Assembly (NCBI GenBank): GCA_003565035.1
Contig: PXDP01000419.1
Location: forward strand, 1-11,241
Source: PVC group bacterium
GTDB lineage: Bacteria > Verrucomicrobiota > Kiritimatiellia > SS1-B-03-39 > UBA6053
Direction: 5' to 3'
Length of the DNA stretch: 11,241 bases
The stretch's first letter is position 1. Each line of letters opens with the position of its first letter. This document shows, piece by piece, positions 6,805-11,241 of the stretch. The position numbers and the translations under genes are program-made. The notes under the pieces were generated by a model. It saw only the letters and a program-made list of their open reading frames with translations. It searched no databases and was not told the DNA's origin.

Positions 6805-7750
6805 AGCTGAGGTCACGGGATTCGAGGGGACGGGCGTACGCGGGATAGAGGGCCGGATCGGCCTCTTCCGGAATGTAGTGCCAGCGTTTGTACATCCAGC
6901 ACCAGTATTCGGGCTGTTGGCGGATGACGTGTTCCATACTGCGGGTCATGCGGCCGGTGAGGTCGGCGACCGGGTTCTCGGCTTCGGGATCTGTGCGCAG
7001 CAGATCGTGCACCTTGACGGTGTATACACCCCGGTCATCGGGGACGCAGACGACGGTGATGACGGGGGCATTGGTTTTGACGGCGAGGGCGGCGGGTGCG
7101 GAACTGACCGGAACCGGCCGTCCAAAAAAGTCAACGAAAACACCGCCGTCGCGCGGACGGGTGTTCTGGTCGAGGAGGACTGCGAGTTTGGCACCGGATC
7201 TGAGGCCCTGCAGGAGTTTCCGGGCGGCACCCTGCTGGGGGATGATCTTTTGTCCGGTTTTTTGGCGCAGACGCACAAAGAGATCATCCACCGGCTTGTT
7301 TTTCAGGGGGGCGGCCACGCTGAGGATGGGCTGACCGCAGGCAGCGTAGGCCTGTCCCACGGTTTCCCAGTTGCCGTAGTGGGCGGTGAGCAGAAGCTGG
7401 GCTTCGTTTTTGAAGAGAATGTCGGTGGAGGCATCCCAGGTGATCCATTTCGCCATGCGCGCCGCGGGGTTGCGGGTGAACCAGATGATATCCAGGACGA
7501 GGAGGGCGAAGTGCTGAAAGCAGCGGCGGAGCAGGCGGTCTTTTTCTTCTGCCGTCAGGGTGTCTCCAAACACAAGCTGAAGATTTTCAAGGGAGACGGT
7601 GCGGAGCTTTTTGGAAAAGCGGTATCCGATACGGCCGCAGAGGCGCGCGAGAAAGAGCACGGCGGGGCGGGGGAGGAAGGGGATCCATCCGAGACCGAAC
7701 ACCAGGGCCACAAATTCAGGCCAGACACGATACCAGGGACGGGTGCTCAT
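6794..7750 (-). CDS. Lysophospholipid acyltransferase (LpxL/HtrB family)
   Basis: This 318-aa protein resembles the late acyltransferases that add secondary acyl chains to lipid A at the inner face of the inner membrane. The N-terminus holds a hydrophobic anchor (about 11-37) followed by a basic region. The catalytic H-x4-E motif appears as 'HYGNWE' (His124, Glu129). Downstream 'LLDQNTRPRDGGVFVDFFGR' (192-211) matches the substrate-pocket block of the family, and 'WCWMYKRW' (283-290) corresponds to the C-terminal Trp-rich block before a basic patch. The length is usual. An upstream in-frame ATG at 7801 lies inside the tRNA gene, so ATG 7750 is the sensible start; it has no clear ribosome site. 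It begins 18 bases after the tRNA CCA with no terminator between, so it may share the tRNA promoter. The exact lipid substrate cannot be told. Confidence 0.9.
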   Translation of the reverse strand: MSTRPWYRVWPEFVALVFGLGWIPFLPRPAVLFLARLCGRIGYRFSKKLRTVSLENLQLVFGDTLTAEEKDRLLRRCFQHFALLVLDIIWFTRNPAARMAKWITWDASTDILFKNEAQLLLTAHYGNWETVGQAYAACGQPILSVAAPLKNKPVDDLFVRLRQKTGQKIIPQQGAARKLLQGLRSGAKLAVLLDQNTRPRDGGVFVDFFGRPVPVSSAPAALAVKTNAPVITVVCVPDDRGVYTVKVHDLLRTDPEAENPVADLTGRMTRSMEHVIRQQPEYWCWMYKRWHYIPEEADPALYPAYARPLESRDLSYQR

Positions 7751-7768
7751 AAGGGGTGTGAAAAAAGG

Positions 7769-7844
7769 TGGTGAGCCGGGTGGGACTCGAACCCACGACA
7801 AAAGGCTTAAAAGGCCTCTGCTCTACCAACTGAGCTACCGGCCC
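7769..7844 (-). tRNA. tRNA-Lys (anticodon UUU)
   Basis: The minus strand folds into a full cloverleaf of 76 bases including encoded CCA (7769-7771). The acceptor stem GGGCCGG (7838-7844) pairs with CCGGCTC with one G-U. The D arm is GCTC/GAGC. The anticodon stem GAGGC/GCCTT has one G-T pair and loop CTTTTAA, giving anticodon TTT. The T arm GTGGG/CCCAC has loop TTCGAGT. The discriminator base is A. All invariant positions I checked are present. Confidence 0.97.
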
Positions 7845-7866
7845 ACCTGATTTCGTTGTGCGCGAG

Positions 7867-7895
7867 TTGATACAGGCTCAGGCGGGGTTTGTCAA
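7867..7895 (-). promoter_or_regulatory. Promoter of tRNA-Lys
   Basis: On the minus strand a perfect TTGACA (7890-7895) is followed after 17 bases by TATCAA (7867-7872, 4 of 6 to consensus). The start of transcription would fall near 7860, about 15 bases before the tRNA. The -35 box sits inside the dyad GTTTGTC-AAAG-GACAAAC (7887-7904). Confidence 0.7.
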
Positions 7896-7918
7896 AGGAC
7901 AAACGACATAAAATTCAC

Positions 7919-7946
7919 AAAAAACGCCCGGAGAAAACTCCGGGCG
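7919..7946 (-). terminator. Intrinsic terminator of the rpsB-tsf operon
   Basis: On the minus strand a perfect 9-bp stem CGCCCGGAG/CTCCGGGCG with a TTTT loop (7925-7946) is followed directly by six T (7919-7924). It lies 33 bases after the tsf stop codon and insulates the operon from the tRNA promoter just beyond it. Confidence 0.93.
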
Positions 7947-7979
7947 GTTTATTCTGTCCTGATTCAGGATTGGCCGGGT

Positions 7980-8819
7980 TCAGCCACCAATCTGATAGCG
8001 GACATAGCGGCGGACGCTCAGGGTGTCGCCCAGGTCTTTCGCGGTCTTGTCGACCAGGGCCTGAACGGTGATGTCGGGATCTTTGACGAAGCCCTGTTCG
8101 AGCAGGACCACCTGCGAGTAGAATTTGGACAGTTTGCCGTCCAGAATTTTCTCGATGATGTTCGCGGGCTTGCCTTCGACCTGTTTGGCGTAGAGGGCGC
8201 GCTCGGATTCGACGAGTTCCGACGGCAGACCGTCGCGGGTGAGGGCGGCGGGCGAGGCGGCGGCGACGTGCAGGGCAACTTCTTTGCCCAGCTCGACGAG
8301 CGCGTCGGAGCCGCTGTTGGCGGCATTCTCGCAGCCAATTTCGACCATCACGCCGACTTTGCCGCCGAGGTGGATGTATTTGCCGATGGCACCTTCACCC
8401 TGAACGGTGTAGGTGGCGTTGCGGTTGATGACGAGGTTTTCGCCGATTTCGCTGACTTTGAAGGCCAGGTTGTCTTTTTCCGCGGCGGCGAGTTCGTTGT
8501 CGCCCACGGCCAGGCCTTTCTGAGCGAGGTCGGCGACAAAGGCCTGGAAGTTTTCGTTTTTGGCCACGAAGTCGGTTTCGCAGTTCACTTCGACCATGGC
8601 ACCGGTTTTGCCGTCGGCGGAGACGGCAATCTCGATGAGGCCTTCGTTGGCGGCGCGGTCGGCTTTTTTGGCGGCCACGGCGAGGCCGCGCTCGCGGAGG
8701 AGCTTGATGGCCGCTTCCAGGTCACCATTGGTGTCCTGGAGGGCTTTTTTGCATTCCATCATGCCGACGTTGGTGATGGTGCGGAGTTCTTTGACTTGAG
8801 ATGCAGTAATTTGAGACAT
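7980..8819 (-). CDS. tsf: Translation elongation factor Ts
   Basis: This 279-aa cytoplasmic protein is the guanine-nucleotide exchange factor that reloads EF-Tu with GTP. The N-terminal UBA-like module carries the signature 'TNVGMMECKKAL' (16-27). The core holds 'NCETDFVAKN' (79-88), the segment that inserts into EF-Tu and displaces Mg2+ and nucleotide. The dimerisation/core subdomains continue to a C-terminus ending 'VRYQIGG'. Length and motif order are normal for bacterial EF-Ts. GAGGA lies ten bases before the ATG. It follows rpsB by 30 bases, the near-universal bacterial order, and is closed by the terminator at 7919-7946. I see nothing unusual in it. Confidence 0.98.
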   Translation of the reverse strand: MSQITASQVKELRTITNVGMMECKKALQDTNGDLEAAIKLLRERGLAVAAKKADRAANEGLIEIAVSADGKTGAMVEVNCETDFVAKNENFQAFVADLAQKGLAVGDNELAAAEKDNLAFKVSEIGENLVINRNATYTVQGEGAIGKYIHLGGKVGVMVEIGCENAANSGSDALVELGKEVALHVAAASPAALTRDGLPSELVESERALYAKQVEGKPANIIEKILDGKLSKFYSQVVLLEQGFVKDPDITVQALVDKTAKDLGDTLSVRRYVRYQIGG

Positions 8820-8849
8820 GAGTTCAGAGTCCTCTGGGGTTGAAAAAGA

Positions 8850-9935
8850 TTAGGCCTCGGGGGCGGTTTCTTTTTTGTCTTCGGTTTCTTCAGCGGCTGC
8901 CGGTGCTTCTTCAGCGGCAGGGGCTTCGGTAGCGGGGGCCTCGGGAGCGGCTTCAGCGACGGGTGCTTCGGGAGCGGCTTCAGCGACGGGTGCTTCGGGA
9001 GCGGCTTCAGCGACGGGGGCTTCTTCAACCACCGGTGCTTCTGCGGCTTTGGCGGCTTCGGCGGCCTGCTTTTCGGCGAGTTTGGCGGCGGCGGCTTTAA
9101 TGGCTTCGTCGCGTTTTTTCTTTTCCTCGTCCTGACGCGATTTGCGTTCGGCATCGGCCTGGCGTTTGCGTTCAGCGGCTTCGGCTTCGGCGGCGGCGCG
9201 TTTACGGGCCTCTTCGGCGGCGTGTTTGGCGTATTCGTTGGAGGCGTGCTGGATGGTGTCGCCGAGAACGCCGACGAGGCACTGCAGGGCGCGGATGCTG
9301 TCGTCGTTACCGGGAATGGGGTAATCAATGATGCGGGGATCGCCGTTGGTGTCGACAATGGCGACCACGGGGATGCCCAGACGGCGGGCTTCCTGCACGG
9401 CGATGGCTTCGCGGACGACGTCCACCACAATCAGAGCGGCGGGCATGCGTTCCATGTCGGCGATGCCGCTGAGGTTGCGCTCGAGCTTGGCCAGCTCGCG
9501 GCGGAGGCGGGAGCCTTCTTTTTTGCCGGCCTCGTCAATGCTGCCGTCTTCGCTCATGGCCTGCAGTTCGCGCATGCGGCTGACGGAGAGACGAATGGTC
9601 TGGTTGTTGGTGAGCATCCCGCCGAGCCAGCGGTGAATCACGTAAGGCTGGTGAAAGCGCTGTGCGGTTTCCTGCACGATTTCCTGGGCCTGTTTTTTGG
9701 TGCCGACAAAGAGCACCTGACGGCCGCGCACGACGGTGTCGTAGATAAAGCGCTGTGCGATGCGGAGTTGCACCAGGCTCTTGCCCAGATCGATCACGTA
9801 GAGGCCTTTGCGCTCTCCGTAGATGTATTTGGACATGTAGGGGTTCCAGCGTTTGGTCTGGTGACCGAAGTGCACACCGGAATCGAGAAGTTCCTGCAGT
9901 CCCACGGACGGCAGGTTAAGGTCGTTCATTTCCAT
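8850..9935 (-). CDS. rpsB: 30S ribosomal protein S2 with long C-terminal tail
   Basis: S2 binds the 16S rRNA head/body junction late in 30S assembly. Core residues 1 to about 235 show all hallmarks: 'GVHFGHQTKRWNP' (20-32), 'WLGGMLTNNQT' (103-113), 'VDTNGDP' (194-200) and 'PGNDDSIRA' (208-216). The total of 361 aa exceeds the roughly 240 of E. coli S2 because of a tail at about 236-361. Residues 236-299 form a highly charged Ala/Lys/Glu/Arg helix; 300-361 is Ala/Glu/Pro-rich with repeated 'APEAPVAEA' units. The ATG at 9935 is chosen because GGAG sits six bases before it; an in-frame TTG at 9947 would overlap that site. It heads the rpsB-tsf operon. Confidence 0.97.
   Translation of the reverse strand: MEMNDLNLPSVGLQELLDSGVHFGHQTKRWNPYMSKYIYGERKGLYVIDLGKSLVQLRIAQRFIYDTVVRGRQVLFVGTKKQAQEIVQETAQRFHQPYVIHRWLGGMLTNNQTIRLSVSRMRELQAMSEDGSIDEAGKKEGSRLRRELAKLERNLSGIADMERMPAALIVVDVVREAIAVQEARRLGIPVVAIVDTNGDPRIIDYPIPGNDDSIRALQCLVGVLGDTIQHASNEYAKHAAEEARKRAAAEAEAAERKRQADAERKSRQDEEKKKRDEAIKAAAAKLAEKQAAEAAKAAEAPVVEEAPVAEAAPEAPVAEAAPEAPVAEAAPEAPATEAPAAEEAPAAAEETEDKKETAPEA
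8941..9021. repeat. Three 27-bp tandem repeats within rpsB
   Basis: Units at 8941-8967, 8968-8994 and 8995-9021 are identical except for one base in the third. They stay in frame and encode nine-residue repeats of the Ala/Glu/Pro type in the S2 tail. Near-identity at the DNA level points to recent slippage or duplication. Confidence 0.95.
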
Positions 9936-9941
9936 AATTTG

Positions 9942-9945
9942 CTCC
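9942..9945 (-). promoter_or_regulatory. Ribosome binding site of rpsB
   Basis: GGAG on the minus strand lies six bases upstream of the ATG at 9935, ideal spacing. It decides the start against the in-frame TTG at 9947 and the ATG at 9929. Confidence 0.75.
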
Positions 9946-10060
9946 AATTCTATTCGTCAGGGTTGTGACAATCCGCTTTGGCCTTCCGGGAGAAGAAAGG
10001 CACTCGCTTCCGCCGTGCAACTGGCGCGGCTGGGCGTGTGGATAGAGATTCAGGGCGGAT

Positions 10061-10089
10061 TTGCAAGCTTAAAACGGCAAATTTAAATT
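10061..10089 (+). promoter_or_regulatory. Candidate promoter for the HPr gene
   Basis: TTGCAA (10061-10066, 4 of 6) and TAAATT (10084-10089, 4 of 6) are 17 bases apart in an AT-rich patch of the 9936-10146 divergent intergenic region. The start would lie about 50 bases before the HPr ATG. TTGCAA is its own reverse complement and could also serve a weak rpsB promoter with TATCCA at 10039-10044 on the other strand. I see no strong rpsB promoter. Confidence 0.35.
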
Positions 10090-10146
10090 AGCGGGAGAGG
10101 AGATTCTGTATTGCCAATCGGCTGAAATCTCCGCATACTCGCAGGC

Positions 10147-10425
10147 ATGTCAGTACAGGGAAGAGCGAAAATCCAGAATGAGGCCGGAATTCATTGCCGG
10201 CCTTCCGCGCATATTGTGAAATCGGTTGCAGACTATCCGGGGGAGATGCGGGTGTGGAATGAAGAGGGGGAGTCGGACCTGCGGTCGATGCTGAGTCTGA
10301 TGATGATGGCACTGACCTGCGGCACCGAGGTGGATGTGGAGGTCAGCGGAGACGATGAGGCGGCTCACCTCGAAAAGGTGATCGGTCTGTTAGAGACTGT
10401 GTACGATTTTCCGCCGCAGGATTGA
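10147..10425 (+). CDS. HPr family phosphocarrier protein
   Basis: This 92-aa cytoplasmic protein has the HPr fold of the phosphoenolpyruvate:sugar phosphotransferase system. The active-site block 'GIHCRPSA' (14-21) carries phosphorylatable His16 and Arg18; Cys17 replaces the more usual Ala or Thr. The regulatory-site block 'RSMLSLMMMALTCGTEVDV' has Ser47 where Gram-positive HPr has the HPr-kinase target Ser46. 'VSGDDEAAHLEKVIGLL' matches the usual C-terminal helix. No EI, EII or HPr-kinase gene is adjacent, so whether it moves phosphate to sugars or acts only in regulation cannot be decided here. It is divergent from rpsB and convergent with the CPXCG gene, 15 bases apart. The ribosome site before the ATG is weak. 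Confidence 0.92.
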   Translation: MSVQGRAKIQNEAGIHCRPSAHIVKSVADYPGEMRVWNEEGESDLRSMLSLMMMALTCGTEVDVEVSGDDEAAHLEKVIGLLETVYDFPPQD

Positions 10426-10440
10426 CGGAGGCCGGTCTGT

Positions 10441-10629
10441 TTATTCGACGGAGACGGCTTCCGCGATGACGCTTTCTCCATCGAAATAAAACTGGAGGAT
10501 CATGGGGCGGCAGCAGATTTCACAGTCGTAATCCCATTCGGCAGGGACTTCCGCGGGTGAAGGGCCTGTCAGGGTGAAGCGTTCAAAACAGCTTGGACAG
10601 GTGACGGTACATTCAGAGACGGGCTGCAT
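10441..10629 (-). CDS. CPXCG-type cysteine-rich zinc-ribbon-like protein
   Basis: This 62-aa protein fits the small bacterial family named for a CPXCG motif. Cysteines occur as 'CPSC' (11-14) and 'CEICCRP' (36-42), two knuckles that should hold one metal ion, probably zinc. The usual Gly after the first knuckle is Phe here. The rest is acidic and beta-rich, as in the family. No function is established for it that I know. It starts nine bases after the stop of the 113-aa gene on the same strand, so the two are probably one operon. Confidence 0.82.
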   Translation of the reverse strand: MQPVSECTVTCPSCFERFTLTGPSPAEVPAEWDYDCEICCRPMILQFYFDGESVIAEAVSVE

Positions 10630-10638
10630 GAGTAGAGT

Positions 10639-10980
10639 TTACCAAAATTTCCACCAGGGCCCGTTTTGGGTCTGGTTGCGAATCGGCTCCCAGTCGTATG
10701 GGCTTTTCCAGGCCGGATCGCCCCGGAAGTACAGGAGAAAGCAGGTCTTGACCTTCTCTTTGGTCAGGTCGTCCTTGGCGCGGAAGTGCCGGGCCTCTTC
10801 GCCATCGCGATACTCCAGTTGAAAGGGCCCGTCGCCTTCGCCATATGCCTGCAGATATTCCTGACCGGACCGGGAAAGAATGAGAAACTCTCCTCGAGCC
10901 GTGTCGTCTGCGAAGGCATATTTAATAGTATCTTCGCTTGCGTCACTGATGCCCAGTTTACCCGCACATTCTAATTCCAT
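10639..10980 (-). CDS. Hypothetical protein, 113 aa
   Basis: I cannot name this family. The protein is soluble and acidic in its first two thirds. 'FLILSRSGQEYLQAYGE' (32-48) and 'FQLEYRDGEEARHFRA' (53-68) look like paired beta strands, then a Lys-rich helix (69-79) leads to 'FLLYFRGDPAWK' (81-92). The C-terminus is Trp-rich ('WWKFW', 109-113). No signal peptide or membrane segment is seen. AGGAG lies six bases before the ATG, the best ribosome site in this part. It is the first gene of a probable two-gene operon with the CPXCG protein. The compact pattern recalls small proteins found next to secreted or immunity factors, but no partner is present, so I infer no role. Confidence 0.8.
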   Translation of the reverse strand: MELECAGKLGISDASEDTIKYAFADDTARGEFLILSRSGQEYLQAYGEGDGPFQLEYRDGEEARHFRAKDDLTKEKVKTCFLLYFRGDPAWKSPYDWEPIRNQTQNGPWWKFW

Positions 10981-10986
10981 TTTTTG

Positions 10987-10991
10987 CTCCT
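10987..10991 (-). promoter_or_regulatory. Ribosome binding site of the 113-aa gene
   Basis: AGGAG on the minus strand ends six bases before the ATG at 10980. It is a near-ideal Shine-Dalgarno and fixes that start. Confidence 0.75.
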
Positions 10992-11051
10992 GTCATTGAG
11001 TTTCAGGCCACAGTGATGGGGTGTTGCGTTGCTGCCGGGTTGGGTATTTCC

Positions 11052-11082
11052 ATCACAACAGCAAAACAATACACCATGTCAA
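11052..11082 (-). promoter_or_regulatory. Weak candidate promoter for the 113-aa gene
   Basis: A perfect TTGACA (11077-11082, minus strand) is followed 19 bases later by TGTGAT (11052-11057, 4 of 6 to the -10 consensus). The spacing is long, so this may be fortuitous. Another TTGACA on the same strand lies 32 bases upstream and has no plausible -10. Confidence 0.25.
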
Positions 11083-11137
11083 TGGAGCTCACCTTGTGCG
11101 TGCGGGTCCGGGTTGTCAATCGTAGAGGGGGTCAAAA

Positions 11138-11241
11138 TTAAAGCCTATAGGTAAGTCCGAACTGGGCGGGGTCGCCTTTCATGGTCCAGAGACGGGCGGG
11201 GTAGTCCGGGGGCTCAAGGCCGAAGAAGAATCCGCGGGTAT
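11138..11241 (-). CDS. Partial CDS, likely outer-membrane barrel C-terminus
   Basis: Only one minus-strand frame stays open from the window edge; it ends in TAA at 11138-11140 and gives 33 visible residues. The end, 'GDPAQFGLTYRL', resembles the last beta strand of TonB-dependent receptors and other outer-membrane barrels, where a phrase like 'GDPRTYGLSLSYRF' is common. A final Leu replaces the usual aromatic residue. The preceding 'FFFGLEPPDYPARLW' also fits the penultimate strand region. The gene continues past the right edge. The assignment is tentative because so little is visible. Confidence 0.5.
   Translation of the reverse strand, partial: TRGFFFGLEPPDYPARLWTMKGDPAQFGLTYRL

Noticed and set aside
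7751..7801. N-terminal extension of the acyltransferase from ATG 7801
   Set aside because: It would lie partly inside the tRNA-Lys gene and adds residues unlike the family; ATG 7750 fits better.
8759..9430. Minus-strand Pro/Lys-rich frame overlapping rpsB
   Set aside because: It is a frame-shifted reading of the S2 gene, with composition set by the Ala/Glu-rich tail codons.

Overview
This window reads as an ordinary chromosomal stretch from a Gram-negative bacterium. A lipid A-type acyltransferase and the likely C-terminus of an outer-membrane barrel protein imply an outer membrane. GC content is high and coding strands favour G or C at third positions. The style of S2 and EF-Ts, the short Cys-rich CPXCG protein and the CAGAAT-type intergenic repeats together suggest the Verrucomicrobiota/Kiritimatiellota part of the PVC group. 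That placement is an inference from memory, not a search result.

Layout. Positions 1-217 hold a nested tandem repeat built from a CAGAATGAT/CAGAATAAT core; it probably continues beyond the left edge. A non-coding stretch follows (218-506), with a perfect hairpin and a candidate promoter. Four forward genes come next: an unrecognised 433-aa protein overlapping an EVE-domain protein by 4 bases, a membrane-anchored coiled-coil protein of unknown role, and a tRNA-dihydrouridine synthase. From 4421 the strand switches. Reading leftwards from 7895 there is a tRNA-Lys(UUU) with a good promoter, a lysophospholipid acyltransferase of the LpxL type starting only 18 bases after the tRNA CCA, and a Cu+-exporting P1B-ATPase.

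Right of these, also on the minus strand, lies the rpsB-tsf ribosomal/elongation operon, closed by a strong intrinsic terminator at 7919-7946. S2 carries an unusually long Ala/Glu/Pro-rich C-terminal tail encoded partly by a 27-bp tandem repeat. Divergent from rpsB is a small HPr-type phosphocarrier gene. It converges on a minus-strand pair: a CPXCG zinc-ribbon-like protein and an unrecognised 113-aa protein. At the right edge is the C-terminal fragment of a further minus-strand gene.

Together these are mostly housekeeping functions: translation (S2, EF-Ts, tRNA-Lys, tRNA dihydrouridylation), envelope lipid synthesis, copper efflux and PTS-type regulation. I found no phage, CRISPR, transposase or defence island. 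The points most worth a second look are the nested repeat, the S2 tail, the tRNA-acyltransferase linkage, the dyads upstream of copA, and the unknown gene coupled to the EVE protein.
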